From Rhododendron vialii (lineage: Eukaryota; Streptophyta; Magnoliopsida; Ericales; Ericaceae): DNA of 64,000 nt. Position numbers and translations under genes: made by a program. Positions within the stretch are counted from its first letter, which is position 1. Each line of letters begins with the position of its first letter. Positions 47,756 through 58,090 of the stretch are shown piece by piece. Where the stretch lies: the NCBI RefSeq assembly GCF_030253575.1, contig NC_080557.1, forward strand, positions 29,063,501 through 29,127,500. Direction: 5' to 3'. The notes under the pieces were generated by a model. The model did not search any database and was not told where the DNA came from. It saw only the letters and a list, made by a program, of their open reading frames with translations.

Positions 47756-50181
47756 TCAATCACAAGCTTCCTTACATCTCTTCCTATTATGATTTCCTAA
47801 CTTCTTGCACCTGCCACACCTTATTTGCCTCACCTTCTCACCCCTTGACCGGATTCTTGCAACCTTGGGTCTACCACGTGGCCTCCTAGTCTTAGGAGGA
47901 AGAATAAGAGGAAGAATAACAGCAGAATTTTCAGACACTGGTGCAACTCCAAGAGTAGAAATAGGAACAGGATGTATAGGACAATCGTAGCAGAATCGGA
48001 AAGCATCAGCAGTGTATAATGGATCAATATAATTGGATACATCTATGCCATTCTTCTGAAGAGCTGTGAATGCATGCACACAAGGGAAACCATAGAGCTG
48101 CCAACGACAACATGTGCATGTCCTGTTTCTTATGTCAACCACAACAGCTGGTAATGAAGACACTTCAAAAACCTCATCACTTGATCCAAACACAGTCCAT
48201 GTCCGTCCTTTATTAAAGAACTCTCTCAATTTTGCATCATATTCAGGACACAAAACACTGTTCAATTTTCTTGATAACTGTTTCCTTTCACACATTTGAG
48301 TCATGATTTGAACCCTGATCGTATCAACACATTTAAGGACTGGCAACTTACGAGCTTCAACAATCCAGTTGTTGAAAGACTCCACAGCATTTGAGGTCAT
48401 TTCCCCATATCGTTTACTTGGGAAATATGCATTTGCCCAATTATACACTGGAATGGAAGCAACAAACTCCTTAGCTCTGTCTCCACCGACCTCAAACAAT
48501 TCGTTTACACAGTTTTTAAAATCTAATACTGTAGGTGCAAGAGCACAATCATTGAAGAGACTCACTACTCGTTCCCGGAAACCATTAGGTGCTCTTCCTG
48601 ACATCCTATCCCTCAAGTTATTCTTCAAATGCTGCAGACAATAAGAATGATATCCGTTTGAGAAAACCTCTGGCACATGCTTCACAAGACCAGTATGGCG
48701 ATCTGTTATGAAAGTAAGTTCACGAGCTGACAGAATAGATCTCAACTTCAACAAAAACCAAAGCCAATTATCGTCGGTCTCGGAATCAACAACACCATAA
48801 GCAACCGGAAACAAGCCTGCCCAAAAAAACAACAGATAACAGTATCTCAGCTATAACAGTCTCTGTATCTACCAGAATGAAGCAAGAGATAATGACATCT
48901 CAATAAAAACAGTCTCTACAAACCAGAATAAAGCAAGAGATAACGGTATCTCAGGAAAAATAGTCTCTGTATCTACCATAATAAAGCAATAGATAACGCT
49001 ATCTCAGCCAATAATCACAAAACTAGAAAGAGAGATAACTCTATCTCAGTATAAGCATTCTCTGAATTTGAAAAAAAAAAAAAAAACTAACCGTTATCAG
49101 CATCCTTCCCAACGGCTGCGAGCACAGTTCCCTTATATCTCCCTGTCAAAAAAGTACCATCAAGACACAAAAAAGGCCGACAGTAGTTGAATCCTTTGAT
49201 GCATGCATCGAATGCCACAAATAACCTTCGAAACCGATTATCTTCACAGCATTCAACGTCCACAACACTACCGGGATTTTTCTCCTTCGCTACCTCCGCA
49301 TACAATCGAAGTTTGTTAAATGACAATGCATAATCACCTTGAGTATCATTGTTCGCCATCTCAATACCTAACCATGCATGGTGATAACCGATTGTAGTAC
49401 CGTATCGTTGTCTGAAGAATCTAACAGCATCTATAGGCTTATACGACGCCTTTGAACGAACTTCATCAAGAACTTCTTCTGCAACAAGCTTTGAAGACAT
49501 CCGAGAATTTTTTGAATTACAAATTGTAGCACCACATCTGTGTTCTTTTTCAAGCTCCTTAATGCAAAAAAATTGATTTGATTTGTCTAGAATTGCATGA
49601 ACAAACCATTTACACCCATCTGCCTTAAAAGCACACTCAGCTGTCACTCTTGATTGGTCATTCTTCAAATACTTGAACCTAAATCCAACTTCAATTGCAT
49701 ACTTACACAAAGATAACCTAAAATCCTTAACACCACCTCTAAATTCTTGACCAACATGACTAATCAAATACGCCCAATCAGCAGAAAGTCTTTTTGTCTC
49801 ATGATGAGGACAAAATTTTTCAAGAGGATCCTCAACAATTTCAGAATGTGAACTACTAGTTACTCCACCATTTCCATTGCTACTACTGCTTTCACCGATT
49901 TCAAAACGGCTACTAACTCTACAATTACCATCTTCAACTGATACCTCGACACAACGAGCACCATATGCAGCAGCTAAATCCATCATATTACAAAAATCAT
50001 CATCATTCTCAAGGAGTATATTACGATGATCACAAACAGAATACAACAACCTCATTGATACCAAACCATTCCACTTGTTAGAAATACTTCCAATAAGATT
50101 CTCAAATTGATAACCTTCTGTCACCTTAACAACAAGATTATAGGATCCATATTTGCACAATAGAAGAATAGAAGAATCCAT
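47756..50181 (-). CDS. mudrA-like: MURA transposase of the MULE
   Basis: Two exons, 50181-49092 and 48816-47756, join across a GT-AG intron to 716 aa. The N-terminus (1 to about 85, MDSSILLLCKYGSYNLVV) is PB1-like. A MuDR-type zinc-binding DNA domain follows (about 170-245; AECAFKADGCKWFVHAI, EKEHRCGA), then the MULE transposase core. The DDE triad is D341 (CLDGTFLTGRYKG), D402 (ITDRHTGL) and E509 (NAVESFNNW); the C-x2-H pair is C423/H426. Near the C-terminus are a SWIM finger (CTCCRWQLYGFPCVHAF) and a zinc knuckle (CGRCKKLGNHNRKRC). It cuts and joins element ends in the nucleus. No stops interrupt it. The first ATG fitting the family is used; 40 bases upstream a TTTGCAG may be the acceptor of a leader intron. 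Confidence 0.92.
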
Positions 50182-51240
50182 TTCAACTTCAAAAACCAGT
50201 TCAGTCTGCAAACAGATAACATTATATCAGAATAAACAAATCAGATACACATATCTCAAAAAAGTAGTCTATCTATGAGAACAAAGCAATAGATAATGTT
50301 ATTTCAACAAAAACAGTCTCAGTATCTACCAGAACAAAGAAATAGATATAATGCTATCTCAGCAAATAAACAAAAATAGAAAGAGATAACAGTATCTCAG
50401 AAAATACAGTTCACTGTGATACACATATCTCAGCAACAATAATTTCTGTATCTACCAGAATAAATCAATAGATAATGTTATCTCAACAAAAAAACAATCT
50501 CAGTATCTACATAACAGTATCTCAGAAAATACAGTTCACTGTGATACACATATCTCAGCAACAATAATTTTTGTATCTACCAGAATAAATCAATAGATAA
50601 TGTTATCTCAACAAAAAAACAATCTCAGTATCTACCAGAATAGAACAATAGATAACGCTATCTCAGCAAATAAACTCTATAAAACACAAAATAGAAGAAC
50701 ACAGCAAAAATCAAAACAAATACTGAGATAGTGAAGAACACAGCGACAGAGAAACATCAGCACAGAGATCGCGAACAGAAAACACTCCGAAGACAAAAGA
50801 TTGTGATCCTGATCGGGAGAGATCGTCACAAAGCGAAACGAGATCGTGATCGCAATACAGAAACGAAATCGTGAAAGTGATCGTGATCCAGAAAAGAGCT
50901 GTGATCGCAGGAAGAGAGAGAGAGAACTGAGCTGTGATTGCGGGAAGAGAGATAAATAGAGAGAGAGAGAGAGAGAGAGGCGCACCAGAAACGAGCTCGA
51001 TCTCGTGATTGTGCTGCTCGAGATCCAGAAATGGTGCCCTATCCAGTAATGGCGCGTTGGGTTGAAAGCAGCAGGGAACAAAATTTAAACATAACACATT
51101 ATATATACACACCAGTCAGGGCATTTTGGTCTAGAAACGGACTGTAGACCTAATAAATGTTACAGTAATGGACCTTCACCACTATTACACATTGGGCTGG
51201 ACTAAACACCCAAAAACACCTTTAAAACGGACTCTAGCCC
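50182..51240 (-). promoter_or_regulatory. MURA 5' region and MULE right end
   Basis: AT-rich 50215-50690 has direct duplications (50400-50480 repeats at 50515-50600) and copies of the TATCTC motif. 50700-51000 is purine-rich with CGAGATCGTGATCGC-type repeats and a (GA)n run at 50959-50979, probably a leader. TATATATACAC at 51100-51110 could supply a TATA box. No coding frame is supported. Confidence 0.5.
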
Positions 51241-51746
51241 AATTTACCGTTCTTTTTATACTGCTGGCTACCGTTCTATCTTTTTTGTTGGTAGCTATTA
51301 AGTGCTACATCAACTACGATGGGTTTGAATTTTGGTGGGTAGACTCCTACTTTGTACTGAATTCAATAGTCTTTAGTCAAATTTATAACTCTTTTGATTA
51401 ACTTAGTTAATGTTTGTGATTTGAATAGCAGCTTCAAAACGGTTTTGATTCCTTAAGTAATATTTTTGATTGAGAGTATGTAATTTCATTGTTGATAGTG
51501 CAAGAAACTTTTATTAGATTAATGCTTTTTAATAAGTGCTTTCAGGCATGGGATCATTTGTTGTGAACGTATTGCATTGTGCCTTCAGGCACGGGCAACT
51601 ATGGATTGAAAAAATGTTTGTTCAAATTAAACAAATCAAGGAGTATGCTTGAGTTATTGTTTTCCGCATAATTGGATTCATTGGGTAGGGGTTAATATAT
51701 TGCGCATGAGTCTAGAATTTATTTGTGTGCGCTGATCGTTCGAGTC

Positions 51747-51774
51747 GTGCCTTCAGGCACAGGCATGCACTAGT
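51747..51774 (+). mobile_element. Helitron 3' terminus 1
   Basis: Hairpin GTGCC-TTCA-GGCAC, then 9 bases and CTAG followed by T, the standard 3' end of plant Helitrons. The preceding 150 bases match those at 62.76-62.90 kb. Confidence 0.75.
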
Positions 51775-52801
51775 TGGTCATAATGTTTAGTTTTTCTTTT
51801 TCAATATCTCTCCTTTATACAACCCAAAAAAGTATTAAATTTTCTTCAAGATAAAAAAAAAAAGAGTGACTTAAAGACAAAATTCACAAGATTTACACCT
51901 TTTACCTATATTGTTATCTTACTTTGTTCTTCTAAAATACGTGATTCCATTTTAATTTATAATTGGTCCAACATTTGATTTCTTATCCTTGGTGAATTTT
52001 TTTATGGTTATTAGCCAATTTCTTTTGATTTTCCAGCTACACTCTATGATAGACATAAAAAAACATTCAAATTAAGTTTTAATAGATACACTTAAAATCT
52101 CTTTCAATTTGTAAAGGATGATGCCTGAAGAAAAAAAAACTTGTAAAGAATGATTTCTCTCATCTAATGAAAAGTATAACTACCAAAAATTTAAAAAATA
52201 AATTATAGATTTTGATTTCCCCCAATTTGGATTTTCTATCAAAAATTTAATCTTATTTTGATTTATCTTGAAAAAAATAATCATCAAACTAAAATAAAAT
52301 ATAATATAATTATGAAAATCATATTTTTCATATTTTTTTCTTTAAGTTGCTTTGTTTTCGTCTGGGACAAAACTTAATGATTATTTGCATTGTATAAATA
52401 ATAGAAATAAAAAAAACTATAATGACCAACAATTAAAATATGAACTAACAATTAAAACAATCCAAAAGATTTTGAATTTTTGAATTTTTTATTTTTGATA
52501 TTATGTGGAGTTTTAAAATAAAAAGTATATTATATACTCGTTGTAAAGACCCATGTTTAGTTTCAATAATTTTAATGTTTGAATAAAAAAAATTAGAATG
52601 TCAAGGTAATGTGATTTGGGTTGAATGTGATAGAATTTGAAAGTTTGGGGCATGAGTGTTAGGCATATGTGTGTGAGTATTCTATGTTATAAAACAGAAC
52701 GATTTTCTTTAAAAATATCTAGGCATACAAATATAGATGCATCTACAGCCATTCGATCATATTTAGTGATAAGGTTATTGCCGTTGGATCAAATGAGTGA
52801 A

Positions 52802-52839
<38 letters not shown>
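51775..52839. other. AT-rich spacer, no gene
   Basis: Poly-A, poly-T and low-complexity sequence. A (CT)n run lies at 52805-52836. No coding frame. Confidence 0.6.
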
Positions 52840-53640
52840 CATTAATTACTCTCATTAAGGCATTGTATTTAAAACCACCTATTAACGCATTATTCAAATG
52901 AAAACCAAAATCATGTATAACATTTGTACAAAACCAAAATCAAAGCCATCGAGATCACCGAAATCAAAGCCAATATTCCTTTTCCTATTCGAAAACTCTA
53001 TGGATATCGACCCGAGCACACCGACCATGGCCACCGACGGTACACGGGGCCCACTCCGGGCCCCACATGGATGATCCAACCCGTTCAATAATTTAAAAAA
53101 ACGAGTGGGCCTGTTAAAAATCAGCTCCATCCGATATGTGTAAGTGCTTAATTAAATCTTTCCATTTTTGAAATTTTGAAAAAAATGGAAAAGATTGGAT
53201 GAAAAATGAGAAGATTGGATCGAGCACTTATATATATCGGATCGAGCTGATTTTTCACAGATCCACTTGGTTTTTATTTTAAAATTATTGAACGGCTTGG
53301 ATCATCCATGCGGATCCGAAGTGGACCCCGCAAATGGTCGGTACGTATGATTTGTGGACTGAGTCGGTATCCGTAGCATCCTCCTTTCCTATTTCTAGGT
53401 TATCAAACATACATCATGGAAATCACCGAAAATAGAATTTTCTATACATCCTTCATATGATTTTCACATTCTTCTTCTTTTTCTCTACCTCTCCCCTGCT
53501 CTCTCTCTCTTGAGAAGTTCAATACCACCAAAATCTACTTCACCGAAACCACCAAGGTGAGTTCTTCCATTATTTTTTGTATATTAATTTGCTACCCATT
53601 TCCTTTTCATTAAGATTATGATGTTTATCAATGAATATGT
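52840..53640. repeat. Helitron-body duplicate, left copy (contains a MITE)
   Basis: Text around AACCAAAATC, CACCGAAAATAGAATTTTCT, TCAATACCACCAAAAT and CACCAAGGTGAGTTCTTCC matches 54690-55070 in order. The left copy is longer because of the MITE at 52990-53384. Confidence 0.8.
52990..53384. mobile_element. 395-bp MULE-type MITE with 9-bp target duplication
   Basis: Flanked by TTTCCTATT at 52981-52989 and 53385-53393. Ends are inverted repeats (CTATGGATATCGACCC and its counterpart ending GGTATCCGTAG). The arms continue inwards as a long foldback: GGATGATCCAACCCGTTCAA is mirrored by TTGAACGGCTTGGATCATCC. The duplicate at 54.77 kb has one TTTCCTATT and no insert, which is the empty site. A 9-bp duplication points to the Mutator superfamily. 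Confidence 0.85.
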
Positions 53641-53791
53641 TGCGTTATTGTTTATAGCATAGTTGAATTTGTTGGACATGGCTTGGTATATTGTACGCAA
53701 GTTCAGTATTAATTTGCCTGTTGTGATTGTTTGAGCCTTATATTACATGCGAGTTCAGTATTTATTTTTGTGTGCTGATTGTTCGAGCCGT
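53641..53791 (+). repeat. Truncated Helitron 3'-end sequence
   Basis: GTTGCGTTATTGTTTATAGC and GTGTGCTGATTGTTCGAGCC match the run-in to the Helitron 3' ends at 57.36-57.52 and 62.8-62.9 kb. The hairpin is cut off after GCCGTGCC by a (CA)n(TA)n microsatellite. Confidence 0.6.
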
Positions 53792-53793
53792 GC

Positions 53794-53857
<64 letters not shown>
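53794..53857. repeat. (CA)n(TA)n microsatellite
   Basis: About 23 bases of CA repeats then about 41 of AT repeats, directly left of a foldback MITE. Confidence 0.95.
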
Positions 53858-53859
<2 letters not shown>

Positions 53860-53860
<1 letters not shown>

Positions 53861-54213
53861 TGAGCTTCCTGTGATGACTTTAAATAAACTTCTTAAGTGC
53901 AGACCTTCCCAATTTCTTCCATTTTCCGATTGAATTTCAATGATTCGAGTCGCTCAATGTGATCAGAACGTGATTTTAAGGGAATTCGCGAAAATCGGCA
54001 AAAAAAATGATCGGAAAGAACTTGATTTGAGCAGTTTTTTTTTAACCGTTCAATAAAAAACTGTTTGGATGAAGCCCTTCCCGGCCATTTCTTTTGACGA
54101 TTTCTCGTGAAGACCCTTAAAATCACGTTCTGATCAAATTGAGCGACTCGAATCATTGAAATTCGATCGGGATCTATGAGGTCCGCACTTAAGCTAAGTA
54201 AGGGATCCCTCAC
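53860..54213. mobile_element. Foldback MITE between microsatellites
   Basis: Arms 53928-53981 and 54113-54169 are inverted (GATTCGAGTCGCTCAATGTG against CAAATTGAGCGACTCGAATC). Outer parts pair as well (CTTAAGTGCAGACCT with AGGTCCGCACTTAAG), and the ends are GTGAG and CTCAC. A (CA)n(TA)n tract abuts each side. A partial third copy is at 57769-57886. Confidence 0.8.
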
Positions 54214-54223
54214 AAGAAAGAGA

Positions 54224-54225
<2 letters not shown>

Positions 54226-54269
<44 letters not shown>
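54226..54269. repeat. (CA)n microsatellite with TATATATAA tail
   Basis: About 35 bases of CA repeats ending in TATATATAA, at the right side of the foldback MITE. Confidence 0.95.
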
Positions 54270-54450
54270 ATAAGACAGAATTGGTTTTAAATCCAAAAGA
54301 CAACCAACTGTCCAGATTTATACTCTCGCATAAATCTCCACCCTTCATTTTGTTAAAATCTCTTCCTAGTATATTAGTTTCTAAAAGGAATGATTTTATT
54401 TGATTGGTAATTTTTTTATTTTCCCTTATAGCTATACTCTTAATTTACTC
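54265..54450 (+). repeat. Helitron 5'-end-like block, inverted partner of 57.89-58.07 kb
   Basis: TCCAAAAGACAACCAACTGT, ACTCTCGCATAAATCTCC and CTTCCTAGTATATTAG recur in reverse complement at 57890-58070. The internal text TCTCCACCCTTCA also occurs after the Helitron start at 39.81 kb, which suggests Helitron 5' sequence. Confidence 0.6.
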
Positions 54451-54710
54451 CCATTAAGGCATTGTATTCAAAACCACCTATTTAGGCTTTTTTTTTTTTT
54501 TTGATCTGCACCCATTAAGGCATTTTTTAAATGAAGAGTAACGGTCTCTAAATGGAATAATTTTGAGTGATTTTATTTGATAGGTAATTTTTTTTATTTT
54601 CCCCTATAGCTATACTCTTGATTTACTCCCATTAAGGCATTACATTAAAAACCACTCATTAAGGCATTAATTTTTTTTTGATTGGCACCCATTAAGACTT
54701 TTTTCAAATG
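54387..54710. repeat. Local tandem duplication, about 180-bp unit
   Basis: GATTTTATTTGATTGGTAA with TATAGCTATACTCTTAATT and ACTCCCATTAAGGCATT occurs at about 54390-54470 and again at 54568-54650, with poly-T stretches of different length. Confidence 0.75.
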
Positions 54711-54882
54711 AAGAGCAAAATCATAACTTTTGTACGAAATCACCAAAACCAAAACCAGCCAACATTCCTTTTCCTATTTCTAGGCTGTGAAATGTACATC
54801 ACGGAATCACCGAAAATAAAATTTTATATGCATCATTCATATGATTTTCACATTTTTCTTCTATACTTTTTCTACCTCTCCC

Positions 54883-54918
<36 letters not shown>

Positions 54919-55070
54919 GAAGTTTTTTTTTTATCAGTCTCTCTTGGGAAGTTCAATACCACCAAAATTTACTTCACCGAAATCACCAAGGTGAGTTCTT
55001 CCATCATTCTTTCATTATTTTTGTATATTTGCTACCCATTTTCTTTTCATTAAGATTATGATATTTACTT
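54690..55070. repeat. Helitron-body duplicate, right copy (empty MITE site)
   Basis: Matches 52900-53640 without the MITE; ATTCCTTTTCCTATTTCTAG at 54764 spans the point where the left copy holds the insertion. A (CT)n run lies at 54885-54916. CACCAAGGTGAGTTC at 54985 looks like an exon end with a donor site. Confidence 0.8.
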
Positions 55071-55975
55071 TTTTTTAAGAGTATGGCGTTTACTCTCTTT
55101 TTTTGTTACGTGTGTTTTCTCTATTATTGAAAAATGCGAAAGAATTATGTGTCACTCCTTCCAATTCTATTCTTCTTTTATGTGTTTAAAAATTGTGGAG
55201 CCTCTATTATAAAATTGGATGTATAGAAAGTCTGAAATCAAAATGACAGAGAAGAGAACGATGAGAGGCATGTTTACAGAAAATTGTAAACGATTGGGGT
55301 GTTTACTTGAGGCTAGGGGCAATTTTTTTTTTATGTCTTTTAATATTTACCGACATAGAAAAAAAAAGAGTGCAAAACTAATTAACACTCTATTCTTTTT
55401 ATTTTTTGAACGGCAACACCCTATTCTTTTTTTCCTTAATAGTTGTCGAAATAACATTTTTTTGCATGACTAACACATGGAGTAATCGTAAACATTTTTT
55501 TTTCATTTTTTTAAACTTCGTTTCAATAGAATACGTGTAGTTATTGACACTCTTTTAAACATTACCATATATGCATCGATGAAAATATTATGATGTTAAT
55601 CAACACATCGCAAACTAGAGTTTTGTGTTCTTTTTTTTTTTTTGTCACTCATTTAATATTATGGGTTTCTATATATATCTTTAAAACGTTTTCTGTTGTT
55701 ATTCCCATGATAACTTTTGACTATTACTCTCTTTCAAATTTTAGATAACTTCTTGGGACTTTAACTAATCATGGACAATCTAAGCGTCTATGGTCATGTA
55801 AGTTGAACCGTTTCATTTTATACCTTGGTCGTAATAATCAAATTAATTGTTTCCTATGCATTCGGCAAATTCTTCATTTTCTTATGCAGCTCGATGGTGA
55901 CTTGCAGAAAATGTAAGAACTGTTTACTTGATTGCATTGCGTTAATCTGAATTTATATGTTTGATTCATATTTGC
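55071..55975. other. Helitron internal sequence, no intact gene
   Basis: AT-rich with poly-T runs. Possible exon scraps with GT-AG borders occur near 55770 and 55890-55915, leading towards the Rep fragments, but no frame is long enough to name. Confidence 0.4.
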
Positions 55976-56853
55976 TTTGTTTTATTTTTTCAGTACAAAG
56001 GTTATGTGTCTTCGAGAAAAAAATGTAATTGTGGTGATTCATGATGAGCAAGAAGTTTCTCATATCAATGTGGAAGTTTGTCCTGGAATAAGATCGGTTA
56101 AGTATATCCACAAGTACATTTACAAAGGTCATGATTGTACCATGATGGTATTGAGAGACAAATAAACGAGATCTAGAATTAAGGTAACTATTATTAGTCA
56201 CCATTTTACTTTTACAAAAAAGGATTCTTACTTATTAATTATTTTTTTAGGCTGTTATTCATGTTCTTAATTGTGCTTTTTGGATGAAGTAGATATGTGT
56301 TGGTACAAAACTCTTGGGAGGTAGATGTAATTGTGGTGATTCATGATGAGCAAGAAGTTAATCTTATTTTTATGCATGGATTATGCCTACCAATGCCATT
56401 ATTACTTTACTCCCTCTGTACTGTAAGGGGTCAACGAATTGATAAAAGGGATGTGGTGCCATACAATACATACGTTTCGAGAAAATATAATTCTCATATC
56501 AATGTGGAAGTTTGTCCTGGAATAAGATCGGTTAAGTATATCCACAAGTACATTTACAAAGGTCATGATCGTACCATGATGGCATTGAGAGACAAATAAA
56601 CGAGATCTAGAATTAAGGTAACTATTATTAGTCACCATTTTACTTTTACAAAAAAGGATTCTTGCTCATTAATTATTTTTTTAGGCTGTTATTCATGTTC
56701 TTAATTGTGCTTTTTGGATGTAGTAGATATGCGTTGGTACAAAAACTCTTGGGAGGTAGATGGAGAGATAAATTTGAAGACAATAAGACCTATGTTGAAC
56801 ACCTTTTTTCCCCTACATTTGTGCATCAGATTTGCCTCTGTATAGATTTTTAG
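55976..56853 (+). pseudogene. Helitron Rep-domain fragments, duplicated
   Basis: Two frames (about 55977-56165 and 56297-56599) contain the same Helitron replicase segment, NVEVCPGIRSVKYIHKYIYKG followed by HD. The second also has DKRDVVPYNTYVSRKYNSHI, the preceding part of the Helitron N-terminal Rep region. Rep nicks and joins DNA in rolling-circle transposition. Between them the text VIVVIHDEQEV is repeated, and a spacer with TTTTTTTAGGCTGTTATTC occurs at 56246 and 56678. A third scrap (56730-56850) contains RYALVQKLLGGRW. The HUH active site and the helicase are absent, so this is a scrambled relic. Confidence 0.75.
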
Positions 56854-57732
56854 ATTTTTTATGCATGTTAAAATTGGATTCAATGAATGCAACATGGTAT
56901 TGGTTGACTTTTATGATTTGGATTAATATAGTTCAGTGTGTATCCTATCAATGCAATTAACTCGGTATATGTGATTGGGATTATCATTGGTAGTGATGTA
57001 TACACAGGTAGGGGCTTAACAAATAAAACTTTTTGTTACGCAGTGCTGCAGGCATAGGTAATTAGCATATCAAAATTTTGCAACAAGAAAAATATATTGC
57101 ATCGAGACTAACGTTTTACCTATAGTGTAGCATATGGTTTGATGAGTTGTACTTGGGTTGTGACTGAGTGTTTAATTGGTTTTACGCTGAGTATTCATTT
57201 CAGTTTTGGGTTAGGTATTCCAAACTACTAGAATTGGGTGTTCATATATATTTTGGTTGGGTATTCAAAGAAAGGCTAATCAAAAAATATTTCAGCAAAA
57301 ATATTTTTTTTGGGTGTTTATGTGACCATTTTTTTTAAGCCATACAGCTGTCTCTATCAATAGATATGTTGCGTTATTATTTGTCGCATAATTGAATTTG
57401 TTTGACATGGGTTGGTATATTGCATGCAAGTTTAGTATTAATTTGCGTGTGCTGATTGTTTGAGCCGTATATTGCATGTGAGTTTAGTACTATTTGTTTC
57501 CGTGTGCTGATTGTTCAAACCATGCCTTCAGGCACAACTCCGAATCGATGCCCATGCCTGAACCATGGTACACTTAAAATTTTGACCTGTTTCAATATTT
57601 TTTGCACCTCGATTTGACTTGAGCATATACCATATTTTACTTTGTTCTTATCCATTTTTTTCAACATGTTCTCCCTTTACTCATTGTTCGACCCATAGCT
57701 TTAGTTGTCTTCAAAATGTATTGCGCCGTGTC
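56854..57732. other. Helitron 3' region, no gene
   Basis: AT-rich. At 57500-57540 an older Helitron 3'-like end (ATGCCTTCAGGCA) is present without CTAG. No frame resembles a known protein. Confidence 0.5.
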
Positions 57733-57755
57733 TTCAGGGACGGGCATTTGCTAGT
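57733..57755 (+). mobile_element. Helitron 3' terminus 2
   Basis: Imperfect hairpin CCGTGTC-TTCA-GGGACGG, then GCATTTG and CTAG followed by T. It follows the Rep fragments, so it may be the end of the same element. Confidence 0.65.
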
Positions 57756-57768
57756 ACATATATACAAA

Positions 57769-57886
57769 ACTGTTCGGATGAAGCCTTTCGTGATCTTTTT
57801 TTTTTCTGATATTTTCTCGCGATTACCCTTAAAATCACGTTCTGATTACATTGAGCGGCTCGGATCATCAAAATTCGATCAGAAAC
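57769..57886. repeat. Partial third copy of the foldback MITE
   Basis: ACTGTTCGGATGAAGCC and CCCTTAAAATCACGTTCTGA match the right half of the element at 53860-54213 in the same direction. The left half is absent. Confidence 0.75.
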
Positions 57887-57889
57887 TTG

Positions 57890-58090
57890 GGGGTAAATTA
57901 AGAGCATAGCTATAAGGGAAAATACAAAAAATTACCAATAAAAAAAATCACTCAAAAAATCATTCCTTTTAGAAACCAATATACCAGGAAGAGATTTTAA
58001 CAAAATGAAGGGTGGAGATTTATGCGAGAGTATAAATCTGGACCGTTGGTTGTCTTTTGGATTCAAACACTTCCCTGTCATATTATAAAG
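57890..58090 (-). repeat. Inverted copy of the 54.27-54.45 kb block
   Basis: Reverse complement of 54265-54450 with minor changes. It ends at GTCATATTATAAAGACAACC near 58069, where Helitron-start-like text begins on the plus strand, so two element ends may sit head to head. Confidence 0.6.

Larger units (their letters stand above)
41616..50398. repeat. Dispersed 16-nt inverted repeats GAGATA-N4-TATCTC
   Basis: Eighteen exact copies counted by eye start at 41616, 41690, 41984, 42036, 42672, 43702, 43753, 45280, 45332, 45674, 45780, 47080, 47131, 47491, 47542, 48937, 49032 and 50383. About fifteen near copies differ by one base. Spacers vary (ACAT, CTGT, ATGC, CCAG, ACAG, ACGG, CTAT and others). 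All lie in introns, the spacer between the genes, the MURA intron or its 5' region, and none in a coding exon. Confidence 0.92.
41163..51240. mobile_element. Autonomous-type Mutator-like element carrying ULP1 and MURA genes
   Basis: About 10.08 kb containing two convergent intact genes. Terminal sequences are inverted repeats (CGGCTCCAGTCCTTTTTA on the left, GGGCTAGAGTCCGTTTTA on the right read inwards, 14 of 18 matching). Flanks AATTTATAG (41154-41162) and AATTTACCG (51241-51249) agree at 7 of 9 positions, fitting the 9-bp duplication of Mutator elements. Gene content fits the ULP1-bearing MULE group (Kaonashi-type). Both genes have all splice sites in frame, so this copy may be recent or still functional, although diverged flanks suggest some age. 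Confidence 0.8.
39809..51773 (+). mobile_element. Helitron-like element split by a MULE
   Basis: The left edge reads A|TCTATATTATAAAAAGGG, with the TC start and A-T target expected of Helitrons. The right edge has the hairpin GTGCC-TTCA-GGCAC (51747-51760) and then GCATGCA and CTAG|T. The last 170 bases match the 3' end at 62.76-62.94 kb. Taking out the MULE (41163-51240) and one target copy leaves about 1.9 kb, a normal size for a non-autonomous Helitron. No Rep-helicase coding is visible in this shell. Pairing of these two particular ends is inferred. Confidence 0.5.
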
